DNA of 64,000 bases from Alloascoidea africana (Eukaryota > Ascomycota > Alloascoideomycetes > Alloascoideales > Alloascoideaceae): NCBI GenBank assembly GCA_030581615.1, contig JAKTTT010000005.1, positions 1 through 64,000 of the forward strand, read 5' to 3'. Of this stretch, positions 21,366 through 31,172 are shown one piece after another (positions within the stretch are counted from its first letter, which is position 1; each line of letters starts with the position of its first letter). Under the pieces are notes generated by a model, which saw only the letters and a program-made list of their open reading frames with translations, had not been told where the DNA came from and ran no database searches. A program made the position numbers and the translations under genes.

Positions 21366-22571
21366 CTATGCTTTCTCAAGCAAGTTTAGTTCAGACACTA
21401 TCCATCGAGCAAATATCTTGGTTAGTGAAACGTTGTAATTTTGCTTCAAATAGCCAACTAGGGATAGAATATCCTTTTTTGTATCTAGATTGAGCTCCAC
21501 ATTTGTCACAAGCTCGTTTTGTAGCAGAAGAGCCCAATCCTCGGTAACCTGTTTAAGCCATACTTTTTTCAAGTCTTGAGATAGCGTATGCACATCATCG
21601 TCCTCTGCTTGTGGGCTGTTTCCAAAATTTATAAAAATGTCTCCCATTAAATGCACACACTTTGTTCTCAATAACGTTTTTGGAGAGTTGAATAAAAGAG
21701 CTACAATTTTTGATCCTTCACTCTGTATAAACTGGGCCAAACAGTTTGTATCTTGCAGTGCTGCCGAAAGAGCAAAAAGAAATCCAGCTTGGAGTAACTC
21801 GTCATGTTCCTGTTTTAGCAGGTCAACTATCCGCCTCACGGGCAATAGGTATGAAGCTTGATCCAAGGCGGCCTGGTTATTTCTCAAGGAGGCACCGATC
21901 ACTCTTGCTGCCTTTTCTTTCAACAAGGTGGACTTCGGACTAGCATTTGCGTTTTCGAGTATTTGAAGAAGATGCTCAAACGTTGTTGGCTCTGAGATTC
22001 GGATTCCATTTTTCAGATCATGTGCCATTTCGGTCAGATTAGATAGGGCATAATTTAGCTCGATGAAAATATCATTGCGGTCAAAATCCGTTTTCGCCGT
22101 GGCTTTTAAAATCGTACTTAGAGAAGTACCCAAAACATCATTTTTGGTTGTCTTTTGTGTCTGGGGAATAGGATTCGAGTTAGAGTTCATTAAGGGCTGT
22201 TGTTCCTCTGAGAAGGTTTCACTGACTAGGATCTCATCGTGTCGATCTCCACCTTCATCCGCTAGTTTAGCTTGTTTGACACCAGTCTCCATGTCCACCT
22301 GAATATCCAGTCCCACAGGCAGCTCTTGTCCCTTGCGTATCTCCTGCCACTGCTCAGAGGCCTCAAACAGTCTGGGATAGCACGAGCTTTGGTCATCTGG
22401 ATCGGGACATATCAAGTCGTTTGGCAGACGCATGCACTGCGCCAGGGACAACAGGCACAAGACGGCCGCCAGGCCTGCTACAAAGCCAGAGCCTGGTCCC
22501 AGAGAACGACAGCGAGGACGAAAAGGCATGGAGAATGCTTTTGGAGTAGGCGCTGGGCCTGTTTTGTCCAT
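21366..22571 (-). CDS. SIL1: ER nucleotide exchange factor for Kar2/BiP (Sil1/Sls1)
   Basis: Luminal ER factor that exchanges ADP for ATP on the Hsp70 Kar2, aiding translocation and folding. The 401-residue frame has an N-terminal hydrophobic segment (GFVAGLAAVLCLLSLAQC, about 29-46) serving as signal peptide, then NDLICPDPDDQSSCYPRLF. The C-terminal two thirds are armadillo-like helices (RRIVDLLKQEHDELLQAGFLFALSAALQDT), as in Sil1 and Fes1. The protein ends LNLLEKA, with no HDEL-like retrieval signal. The start could instead be Met15 (MPFRPRC), which gives a more typical signal-peptide n-region. Divergent from the PI-PLC gene. Confidence 0.88.
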   Translation of the reverse strand: MDKTGPAPTPKAFSMPFRPRCRSLGPGSGFVAGLAAVLCLLSLAQCMRLPNDLICPDPDDQSSCYPRLFEASEQWQEIRKGQELPVGLDIQVDMETGVKQAKLADEGGDRHDEILVSETFSEEQQPLMNSNSNPIPQTQKTTKNDVLGTSLSTILKATAKTDFDRNDIFIELNYALSNLTEMAHDLKNGIRISEPTTFEHLLQILENANASPKSTLLKEKAARVIGASLRNNQAALDQASYLLPVRRIVDLLKQEHDELLQAGFLFALSAALQDTNCLAQFIQSEGSKIVALLFNSPKTLLRTKCVHLMGDIFINFGNSPQAEDDDVHTLSQDLKKVWLKQVTEDWALLLQNELVTNVELNLDTKKDILSLVGYLKQNYNVSLTKIFARWIVSELNLLEKA

Positions 22572-22817
22572 CCGCCCTGGAGATGACGTGGGATTACCCG
22601 GCCCCGCCAGCCCTTTCGGCGCTTAATTAATTTTAATTTCAATTTCAGATCGAGGCTGGCTGCTGACATTTCGCCGGACACAAGTTTCGGCCAATCGCAG
22701 GCCGCGCTGGGCTGGGACCGCGTTTGCATTGTTTGCTTGGCAAAACCGCCATTTTCTTCTCATCTCAGCTTCTCCAGGTCTTTGTTAAACAATAGGTCTT
22801 GCTATTCTGTTGACACG

Positions 22818-23864
22818 ATGGTTTCCGAAAACGAGTTGGTCGAATGGCTCCGCAAGGTTGACGACAACACCCATCTCTCAAGACTGTCTCTTCCAGGCAC
22901 GCACAACAGTGCCGCCTGTCATTTGTCTTGTGAGTATACTTGCTTGCTGTCTAACAATGGAGAGCGAAAACAAAGATCAAAAATGCAAAATGCTTAGGCT
23001 TACGGTTTCTAACCTGTATGTACATACGTGTGTGTTTGTGTGTGTGTGCGTGAATGTGTAGTTCCGTCAGTTAAATGCCAGTCAAAATCCATTACGGAGC
23101 AATTGCAGCACGGTATTCGGTTTTTTGATATTCGTGTCTCGAGACCGTTTTTTGGTGGCCTGTGTGGTATTCTTGGAAATGACGAGTCCGATTTACAAGT
23201 TATCCATGGTCAATTCCCCGTTCGTATTCCGTTGCCCGTCACTTTACAGTCAGTTCTGGAGGAGATTTATGCGTTTTTGAAAGCTCACCCTTCGGAAATT
23301 GCCATTGTGTCCATTAAATCAGAAGGCTCTGATAAATGGGAAGGCGATGACTTTCCAAATCTAATTTGGGATCGCTATATAAAGCCATTTCAAGATTTGT
23401 GGTACTTGAAAAACGATATTCCAACTTTGAAAGATGCGAGAGGCAAAGTTCTGCTCTTTCGCAGATTCGGTGTCAAGGACGAAGGAAGAAAAGAAAACTA
23501 TGGGTTTGACGCTGCTTGGTGGAGTTACAACACAACCCAAGACGACCGCGGCAAGTTTGTTGTTCAGGATTGGTGCGAGGTTATGGCTCCAGAGGACATT
23601 AGCAAGAAAGCTCAGTATATCAAAGAGCATGCAGAACGAGCTACTCAGTATAACGGCACTAACCCTTCTGATCAAAAATTATATGTTAATTACTGCTCAG
23701 GATCAAACTTTTTCAACCCTCGTTGTTGGCCAAAGAATGTATCCAAGGGACTTTTGAGTAGCGGCATCACAAGCGCTTTCCAGAAAGGATCTGGTGTAAT
23801 TGTTTTGGACTATCCGGAATTGGACTCTTGGTCTGCGGTGCGTACCCTTGTTGATCTAAACTGA
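22818..23864 (+). CDS. Bacterial-type phosphatidylinositol-specific phospholipase C, two exons
   Basis: Metal-independent PI-PLC of the type known from Bacillus and Listeria and also from Candida (PLC2/PLC3). Exons 22818-22929 and 23062-23864 give 304 residues. The X-type barrel shows catalytic histidine one in SLPGTHNSA, arginine in GIRFFDIRV, histidine two in VIHGQFPV, and IAIVSIKSE. The C-terminus has VIVLDYPELDSWSAV. No signal peptide is visible, so an intracellular enzyme is likely. The 132-base intron has donor GTGAGT, branch TTCTAAC and acceptor TGTAG, with a TG-rich tract between branch and acceptor. Phase-1 joining creates the Phe of CHLSFPSVK. Confidence 0.9.
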
Positions 23865-25166
23865 TTGACTTTTGTTAAAGCAGACACTCTTTTTTTCTTA
23901 AATTTTGTTTTTTTTTTGCTTTCTTACTTGGGCCAATCCCAATTTAATTCTTCTTAGTAACGTATTGGACACTTGAAAATAGTAAATTAATAAACAGTCA
24001 ATGATCGCTTTTGGATTTCGTGAGTTTGATTAGGCATGTGCTATAGACTTTTCCATCTAGAAAATCATGTCGTTCAAGGAAAAATATGAAATTATCAAAC
24101 TATTCTCTCTCCTTTGTTTTATCATATCTACATAGCTTTTCATTATCTTATCATGTCTTTGAGCAGTATCTCGCTAGCCAAAAGCAGAAAAGAAGGACTT
24201 GGACTCGCACTAGATGAATACTACTTGGACTGGCGTTGGATTGGCATCATGTTGTGGAGGAGCAATATGGAGAGGGCTGATTGAAATGGAGTTAGCAGAT
24301 ATTGCCAAGTCTTGATCTCTCTCACATCCTGAACTAGATGGTCAAGTGAAGAAAACCACTCCATACCACAAGGAAGGACCTATGTAATGCTGGAAGTTGT
24401 GCATGACTTCTACAACAGACTATACGAACTTAGATACTGGCAATTCTGCTCGAAAGCGTCATTTCATGATTTTCTCGGCACTAGTTTTGTGAGGTAACTA
24501 GCACGGATCGCGCTTCGGATTTCATTTGAGCTGATCGGCCTGCTTAGCATCCAGTTGACTTCTCGGTTTACCACATAGCTTATGCCTTTTGAGAGTGAGT
24601 TTTTCGAGCAGAATTGTCGGGATTTCAAGTTAATATAGTTCTTTTTAGGAGCCATTCACTACTTCCAGCATTTCAAGGTTGGTATTTGCCATGGAATGAG
24701 AGTCTAGGACCGTCACGTTAGCTACTTCCAAAATATGGAAAACCTAGAGAGATTGCCCAAGTCTGCTTTTTTCTGATTTCCATTCAATTATAAAATCCCC
24801 AACAGTGACAATATACCTATTGGTTGAAAATGATTAAACACAAAACAAGATGCATTTTATTTGTGACTGAATCTTCTAGACATAAGACATATAATGATGA
24901 AAAGAGGTTTTGATCGTAGCATTGAGCAAAGTTTTTCTAAACTCTTAATTAATGGACAAATCGTCATCATTAATTGTAGAGATAAGAATTTTTACAACTT
25001 TCTTCTTCATATTGCGTTAACCAAAGTCCGGGTAACGCATAGGGCATTACTTTTTGACGTGATTTTCTTGGACCAATTGGAAATTTGTCTTACAAAATCA
25101 ACAATTTTTTTGGTTCAAGTAGATGATCAAAATCAGATCGTTCTCGAATAAATAGAAACAAACATA
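23865..25166. other. Gene-poor region with an inverted-repeat relic
   Basis: 1.3 kb between the PI-PLC gene and YFH1. Its centre holds an imperfect inverted repeat (listed separately). A 43-codon frame begins near 24153 (MSLSSISLAKS) but has no recognisable similarity. The last 300 bases are the likely YFH1 promoter. Confidence 0.5.
24387..24671. repeat. Imperfect inverted repeat, arms of about 70 bases, 146-base loop
   Basis: The left arm 24387-24455 and the reverse complement of the right arm 24602-24671 align over their whole length at roughly three quarters identity by hand count. There is a perfect 10-base outer match (ATGCTGGAAG) and a perfect 15-base inner match (CAATTCTGCTCGAAA). In one frame both arms read a related short peptide start (MTSTTDYTNL and MAPKKNYINL). 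No terminal target duplication was found. This looks like an old inverted duplication, or the remains of a small element, rather than a terminator. Confidence 0.7.
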
Positions 25167-25858
25167 ATGCTTCGTTTATTACCTCGAGTAACGAGAACTC
25201 CAAGTTTACAGATTCCTCTGCGGCGGATGAGCTATTGCTCTTCTGTTTGTATAACAAGTAGGTGGTGGCAGGGATACACAAGAAGAAATCTATCACACAA
25301 TAAACAGAATGGATTCAGGAATCGCGCGACAACAGTTGTGACAAGGAATTATTCATTCAAACCATCTGAGATTATAGTTGATGAGCTTTCGATTAATGAA
25401 TACCACAAGATCAGCGAAGAGGTTTTGGAAAACTTGATTGATGATCTGGAAGAGCTGGGAGAGAGGCATCCTGAATTAGACGTGGAGTTGGCAGTAAGTA
25501 AAGTTTAACACTAGTGGTAAAACGGTGCTGCTTACCAAGATATTTACAAAACGTTACTGACTCTTGATTTTAGCAAGGGGTCTTGACTCTGGCCTATCCT
25601 CCAATTGGAACCTATGTTATAAACAAGCAACCAGCTGCGAAACAAATCTGGGTTTCTAGTCCAATTAGCGGACCTTCAAAGTGAGTATGAAACCAAACCT
25701 ATTTTTGTGGTACAGTTCACTAACAGCGTAATAGGTATGATTTGGTGAATGGCAAATGGACATATCTGAGAGATGGTTCTTTGATGGGAGATCTTTTGCG
25801 AGGCGAACTGAGTTCAATTACAGGAGAAGAGGTCAAATTTTCTGGACTTGATGATTGA
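25167..25858 (+). CDS. YFH1: Mitochondrial frataxin, three exons
   Basis: Matrix iron-binding protein that stimulates iron-sulfur cluster assembly. Exons 25167-25493, 25574-25680 and 25735-25858 give 185 residues. The first 65 residues are Arg/Ser-rich without acids ([15 protein letters not shown]), a presequence. The mature part starts near [28 protein letters not shown], whose acidic helix is the iron-binding and partner surface. It continues with [29 protein letters not shown] and YDLVNGKW, the frataxin beta-sheet. Donors are GTAAGT and GTGAGT, acceptors TTTAG and ATAG, with branch CACTAAC in intron 2. Confidence 0.95.
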
Positions 25859-26324
25859 TTGATTCGATTCATCCGATTTAGTCCTAAACGGAGTTGATTG
25901 AAATCTCTCAACCATTTCATCTGTCGAGTAGTGTAAAAAGAAGAAAAAAGATGTATTGTTTCTGTCTGCCAATACCGAGCAAGGCCATTTATCATTTATG
26001 ATGCTTACTTTTTACTTCTGTTGTGAATTGATAGTATATGCTTTTTCTTTTGTCTATAGTTCAATATTACGACAAGATTCACAGATCATATAAAGAAAAA
26101 AAAGGACTTTAGTCAAGTTCATATTTCCCCATTTTCCTTTTTCAACATTTTGAGCCAGCCATGCCGATTAGTGACATTATTTTTAATTACCCGAAAGCAT
26201 CGAAATATATAAACAAACCATCCCCTTTGCTGGCTGGTTTCACTCATCAACAGATATTTTGGTGCCAAACTTGTATTTGTTCCTCTTCCCATTCACCACA
26301 AACTTGGATTCACCTGAGAATAAT
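25859..26324. promoter_or_regulatory. Intergenic region, YFH1 3' end and WW-gene promoter
   Basis: 466 bases; AT-rich with an A-tract near 26095-26103 and TATAAAC near 26208, which may serve the WW-protein gene. Nothing else seen. Confidence 0.4.
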
Positions 26325-27959
26325 ATGGTTAGTGAGAGACCGCCAAAGCCCGTTGTGCCCCAGGGTTGGGAAGTAAACTGGGATCCCAACTACAAACGCT
26401 ACTACTATATAAATCTTTTAACTGGAACGTCTCATTGGGAGAAACCAACGGAACCAGCCAGACCGGAACCAAGCAGAGATGACGACGCGGATGATGAAGA
26501 TGATGAGTATTTCGACACAGCGGCTTCTTTTGGCGCAAATGGTAATGACAAACCTCGTAACAATGGAGCGGGTTTGACTGCATTGAGACCAGAACCTGAG
26601 GATACTCTTTACGTTACGGGGCCTCCAACGGATGACGAGCCATCAACACAACGTTCGGATCATGGCTACTCAACGGCGACGATGGAAAACACAGAGTCCC
26701 AGTCCAGATCCAAACGACATGAAATTGGAAAGACTTTGTTGGCAGTCGGTGCAGGAGTTCTTGGAGGAGCTGCGTTGGCGAAAATTCTGGATCGAAAGGA
26801 CGACGATTCGGATTCAGACTCGGATTCGAGTTCCAGTTCAAGTTCCGACGACGATGATGATGATAAAAACAAACATCATGGCAAGACCAGTACCTGTGAA
26901 GAGGTTTCAAAGCCAGTGGGTACACCTTGTGAAACGCCTCCTGCCCACGAGCAGTGTGGAAAGCCAGGGGACAAAAAGAAGAAAGAAGAGGAGGAAAAAG
27001 ATGAGACTGTGGTGGTTTCCACCGAACAAAAGACTCAATATGGATACGCTATTGACGGTGCAACAAAGTACAATCCTGACCATTTGGCAGCAGCAGCTGG
27101 AGCTGGAGCTGGGGCCGCTGCCGTTGCCGCTGCCGGTGTTGGATCGTTCACAGCTTCCAAGCCGGTGGAATCGACTGCGACGACAACGACGACGACGACA
27201 ACGGCAACGGCAATGACGACTTATCCAAAGATCGAGCAAGAAACAGTTCATACATCAACCGTGGCCTCTGTGGCCCATGAAAACACTGTTCCTCCGGCTG
27301 TCGTGTATGAAAAAACAGAGTACGTGCCTGTTAGAACTGAGATCAGAACCGGTGGTGGTATTGGCATCCATCCCTATGCCATTTTCAGGCCTCCTAATTA
27401 TCCTCCACCGCATATCAGATCGCAATATAGAAGGCCTGTAGCTGAAACCATTGTATCAGAGTATTCTGTTCTTCCTCCCAAATTGAGCGATGCCTACGTG
27501 GGACCCATTGGGGTTGTTGATAGCAAGTACGAAACACCAGTCACGACTCGAACAGAGGTTTATCCTTCCTACAATGATCAAAAATATCCTACAAATACAG
27601 AAGCCTCGGGTTCGACAACCAGTACGACAACGACTACTACTAGCACTAGCACTAGCACTGCTGCAACTTCAGATTCGGCGGCGGCCACAGCGGCAGCTGG
27701 AGCAGCAGCGGTTGGAGCAGCTGTGATGGCAGCGGCAAGTCCTTCATCGCCACCTACACCACCAACTCCATCTCCAAATCACTACTATAGCGAGACTGCC
27801 GAAATCAATGCCTATAATGAGAAGCAGGGCCAAGGCCAAGGACAAGGAGGCACGGGAACCACAGGAGGTCATGGCGGGTATGAGGGCAATACAGGCTTGG
27901 GAGGAACACTTTACGGACCCAGATGGAGCAACCCGGCGTGGCATGGGGATAGATCTTAG
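26325..27959 (+). CDS. WW-domain protein with glycine-zipper-like segment
   Basis: Protein of 544 residues. A WW domain lies at about 11-45 (PQGWEVNWDPNYKRYYYINLLTG, then SHWEKP), which binds proline-rich peptides. A glycine/alanine-rich hydrophobic stretch follows near 142-160 (LLAVGAGVLGGAALAKIL), then an Asp/Ser run, Ala and Thr tracts and a Pro-rich part. The C-terminus is Gln/Gly-rich and ends SNPAWHGDRS. The WW placement recalls yeast Wwm1, but this protein is far longer, so orthology is uncertain. The codon choice and simple-sequence tracts resemble the next genes to the right. Start ATG at 26325 is the first with the WW frame. Confidence 0.82.
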   Translation: MVSERPPKPVVPQGWEVNWDPNYKRYYYINLLTGTSHWEKPTEPARPEPSRDDDADDEDDEYFDTAASFGANGNDKPRNNGAGLTALRPEPEDTLYVTGPPTDDEPSTQRSDHGYSTATMENTESQSRSKRHEIGKTLLAVGAGVLGGAALAKILDRKDDDSDSDSDSSSSSSSDDDDDDKNKHHGKTSTCEEVSKPVGTPCETPPAHEQCGKPGDKKKKEEEEKDETVVVSTEQKTQYGYAIDGATKYNPDHLAAAAGAGAGAAAVAAAGVGSFTASKPVESTATTTTTTTTATAMTTYPKIEQETVHTSTVASVAHENTVPPAVVYEKTEYVPVRTEIRTGGGIGIHPYAIFRPPNYPPPHIRSQYRRPVAETIVSEYSVLPPKLSDAYVGPIGVVDSKYETPVTTRTEVYPSYNDQKYPTNTEASGSTTSTTTTTTSTSTSTAATSDSAAATAAAGAAAVGAAVMAAASPSSPPTPPTPSPNHYYSETAEINAYNEKQGQGQGQGGTGTTGGHGGYEGNTGLGGTLYGPRWSNPAWHGDRS

Positions 27960-28392
27960 GAATAGTCTATGTAAACGAAGTATTTGCTCAATGATTTCAA
28001 GATGTTCTTTTTGTCAATTTTGTCATTTGTTTTGTGGTGGTTAACTTGATTTTTGTGCCCCTTTTGGATGTTTTGTTTTTAGGTTTGTTTGGATGTGGTG
28101 TCAAACATCTGAATCTGCACGTCCGCAGGAATGATGCCTCCACAATAAAACCCAAAAGGGAAAGAAAAGGAGTCTGCGCGTTTTCTGTCCGCAACGCCTT
28201 TCCCTTTCAAGGTCACCTTTCGATCTTTTTTGTTCTTTCCCTTTCCCTCCTCCTTCTTCTTTTGCACAACTATCCAGGTCATATTTTGCATCTTAGAATC
28301 TTGCTTTTGTTCTTTTTAATCTTCATTTTCCATATTCATATTCATCTTCATCTTTATCTTTATCGTTTTTTCTTCTTAGTCATTCATTCAAT
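27960..28392. promoter_or_regulatory. Intergenic region with pyrimidine-rich leader
   Basis: 433 bases. From about 28200 to 28390 the plus strand is strongly pyrimidine-rich (repeated TTC and CTTT units) right up to the start codon of the coiled-coil gene, as often seen in yeast promoters and leaders. No gene or element seen. Confidence 0.45.
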
Positions 28393-29973
28393 ATGGAGGA
28401 GCCCTTAAGTAATACCAACAATGTCGAACAGATTCCCGGGACACAATTATTTCAAGATTATATGAAACAGTATAGTGAACTTCGAGCTATTAATCTAAGT
28501 AATGAGGAAAAATTACACAATCTCGAATTACACATGTTTCAATCTGCAGAGGACAGTATGGCGGAGTTGATTAAAGAGGTTGAGTTACAAACGGATGAGA
28601 TTTTGGATCATAAGGCTCAGTTACAAAATGTGCAAACAAAACTTGCTCAAAAAGATTTGATAATCAATACCTATGAGTCGATAATTCGGGAATTTGAAGA
28701 GAATAAACAAGCAAATGATGAAATAAATCAAGGTTTGAAGCAGCGGCTTGTTGAAGCAGAGAGTAGAATCACAAGATTGGAAGATGAGGCGTCACAATCA
28801 CAAATAAAGATAACAAGTCTTGAAGAGAATGAATCAGAATCACAACTCAAGGTTGAGGAACTGAACAAGAAAGTAGAACAGTCTGAGCAGAAACATGAAG
28901 CAATAACGAATTGTCAATTAAACCTGGAACAAATGTTTGCTGATTCAGAATGGCAGGTTGAGGTGTTGAGCGAGGTGATAGCATTATTTGAAAGTGAGGT
29001 TGAAGATCTTGAATCTAAATTGATACAGGAGAGGAACAATAATGCTGAATCCTTAGAGTATATTGTAAAAAACAATGAACAGAGTTATCAACTTGAAATT
29101 CTGTATCAAGTTATCCAAGAGTTTGAACAACGCCTTTCTCAGGTTTCTACAGAAAAGGAAACCATGGACAAGGAATCACAAGAGGAAATAAACAGGTTGG
29201 GTGGAAACATTTCTTTCCTTAGAGATTCAATCGATAGATTACAAGATAAAAAAGAGATGGAGGATAGGAAATCAGCTTCAAAGATTCAAAAGTTAAATCA
29301 GAAACTGGAATTGGAAAAGAAGGTTAGACAGGGTTTGGTACAAAGAAGAAGAAATCTTGGCACTGAACTGTCGAAGCTCATGTCTCCACCATCAAAATCA
29401 AAATCAAAATCAAAATCAATATCGCCATTATCATTATTACCTTTAGAAATGATGAATACGGATGATGAAACTGGTGGGTTGCATTTACCAAGGGCAATTT
29501 CTTCTCCCTTGAGTCCCACTTTTGGACTTGATAACAACAATCTATATACCTATCAATCTGTTTTCAAATCCGAAAAATCATCATCATCATCTCAATACTC
29601 ATCATATAATCTCAACAATTACCTGTCTTTGGATCAAAAACTTGAAACAACATGTGTTTCTCCATTGTCAGAAGATGGATTCAACTTTGAACTAGGGTCA
29701 AATATTGATGATACAAGTTTCTCCTCCTCTTTAAGTTCTATGAGTTCTCATCATCAGAATCATGAAAGTATTTCTACATCCGCAACCTCTAATGCCACCA
29801 CCACCGCCGATTCCCCAAACTTAATCCCCTTGCCCATTGCATCATTGACTCGGATTGATGATGGGAAGCATTCATTTTATAGAAACACAGCAACATTTAC
29901 AGGTCTTTCAAATGAAGAATTTTTAACTTGTGGATTATCCTTTGTGAAAATCTCAAGAAATGTTGATTTATAA
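28393..29973 (+). CDS. Coiled-coil protein of unknown function
   Basis: Protein of 526 residues from ATG 28393. Residues about 25-320 form an almost continuous coiled coil rich in Glu, Gln, Lys and Leu (for example ELIKEVELQTDEILDHKAQL). There is a Lys-Ser repeat near 335-345 ([11 protein letters not shown]), and the C-terminal 180 residues are Ser/Asn-rich and probably disordered. No catalytic motif, membrane segment or signal peptide is seen. It may be a structural or scaffold protein. I do not recognise an orthologue. Confidence 0.8.
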   Translation: MEEPLSNTNNVEQIPGTQLFQDYMKQYSELRAINLSNEEKLHNLELHMFQSAEDSMAELIKEVELQTDEILDHKAQLQNVQTKLAQKDLIINTYESIIREFEENKQANDEINQGLKQRLVEAESRITRLEDEASQSQIKITSLEENESESQLKVEELNKKVEQSEQKHEAITNCQLNLEQMFADSEWQVEVLSEVIALFESEVEDLESKLIQERNNNAESLEYIVKNNEQSYQLEILYQVIQEFEQRLSQVSTEKETMDKESQEEINRLGGNISFLRDSIDRLQDKKEMEDRKSASKIQKLNQKLELEKKVRQGLVQRRRNLGTELSKLMSPPSKSKSKSKSISPLSLLPLEMMNTDDETGGLHLPRAISSPLSPTFGLDNNNLYTYQSVFKSEKSSSSSQYSSYNLNNYLSLDQKLETTCVSPLSEDGFNFELGSNIDDTSFSSSLSSMSSHHQNHESISTSATSNATTTADSPNLIPLPIASLTRIDDGKHSFYRNTATFTGLSNEEFLTCGLSFVKISRNVDL

Positions 29974-30420
29974 ACCGAAAACCAAAAAAAAAAAAAAAAA
30001 AAAAAAGAAAAGAAAAGTCAATTTTTGCATTGTTATCATCTGGCTTTATAGAAAATATAAACGCTTTTAGTTTATATATTTTTTGATTTATCCTGTTTCT
30101 TATTCTTGATTTGCTTATATATAATGCATTTATTGGTTACAATTTGAAGCCAATTCCTGTTCTATTTAATTGCATTCTTTGTTCTTCAACATTAGATCCA
30201 AGATTGATAAAAACATTTTCTTGTGTAGTGTCTCTACGAGGGGATATTTCTTGTAGGATGATGATCAATACTGTACAAAGCTCGTTATTGATAGACATAC
30301 AAAATGAATTATTGGTCATTATGAACCCGTTTCCAGACTCACAAGACCATTCTCTCTTTCACACACACACACACACTTTCTCTTTTAAGTGCTTATAAAC
30401 TATATAGCAAAGAGAACAGT
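29974..30420. other. Convergent 3' region between coiled-coil gene and Yra1-like gene
   Basis: 447 bases; holds the A-tract and a CA dinucleotide repeat (about 30359-30376). A 95-codon plus-strand frame here has no recognisable feature and is probably chance. Confidence 0.45.
29979..30015. repeat. Long A-tract
   Basis: A run of more than 20 adenines, followed by AAAAG units, just past the stop codon of the coiled-coil gene. It is a simple repeat. A reverse-transcribed origin of the neighbouring gene is not supported, because the gene lacks other retrocopy signs such as flanking duplications. Confidence 0.8.
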
Positions 30421-31172
30421 TCATTTGGGTCTGTATCAATATTAGAACTCGTGGGGCCAAAAAATATCAAAGATTTCAGTTAAACTTACTTTAAAGATAT
30501 CCGAGCGGCAAGAGGTTTTTGACTTGGATCGACTACCAATTCAACCTACATAGAATCAACCAATATTAGAGACACATGTGAACAAAAAGAGGTATGATAT
30601 ACAAACCTTGAGTTTTGATTGTCCTCCATCAATATCAACCCCGTTAAATTTGGTAACTGCTTCTTGGGCATGTCGAGATTGGGCAAATGTAAGCAAACAG
30701 GTTCCTGAAGATTGGCCATCACTGGTATAATACATGACGTTTTTCTTTATTTCTCCAACTGATTGTGCAAAGAATTCCTTTTTTTGAATTTGAATTGGTT
30801 CTGTTAGTATAACTCTCGGTTCATTTGGATATTTTGGTTTTGACCCACTTACTTGAATTGAAGATGCCGGGATATCGGTAGGCTATATAGAGTATTGTCA
30901 GTCAGGTTTAATAACCATCAAACAAACACAACAACGTGTGTGGGGGGAAACAGACATACCAAATTTGAAACCAGGACTTTTGTTGCAACTTCAGCGCTTG
31001 CCAACAAAGGTTTTGTGTTGGCAATGACAGAGGCAGCCTGTGCCTTTGTCAACTTATGGGAAGAGCTACTACTACTACTCTTGTTTAAAAATGCACTTAG
31101 GGATTTCCTAGGAGAGGGTTTTGTTTTGTTTTTGTGAGTTTTGCCTGCATGCTTTGAACCTAGTCGAGCCAT
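30421..31172 (-). CDS. Yra1/ALYREF-like RNA-binding export factor, probably five exons
   Basis: RRM protein of about 159 residues, of the REF family that couples mRNA processing to export through Mex67. Exons: 30960-31172, 30853-30882 (30 bases), 30607-30777, 30490-30545 and probably 30421-30430. The N-terminus is basic (ARLGSKHAGKTHKNKTK). The RRM runs about 65-145: KVLVSNLPTDIPASSIQ (RNP2), then YYTSDGQSSGTCLLTF (RNP1 region), then VTKFNGVDIDGG, and it ends AARISLK. Donors are GTATGT, GTAAGT, GTTTGT and GTAAGT; introns are 77, 75, 61 and 59 bases, with branch sites ATTAAC, TACTAAC and CTAAT. If the last intron is kept, translation stops at a TAA inside its donor, so both forms differ by only a few residues. 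No specific orthologue (YRA1 or YRA2) is claimed. Confidence 0.85.

Noticed and set aside
29979-30015. A-tract after the coiled-coil gene as a sign of a retrotransposed gene copy.
   Set aside because: No target-site duplication and no evidence of an intron-bearing parent; several long A or T runs occur at other 3' ends in this window.
30111-30398. 95-codon plus-strand frame as a small gene.
   Set aside because: It lies in the 3' region of two convergent genes, includes the CA repeat and has no recognisable protein features.
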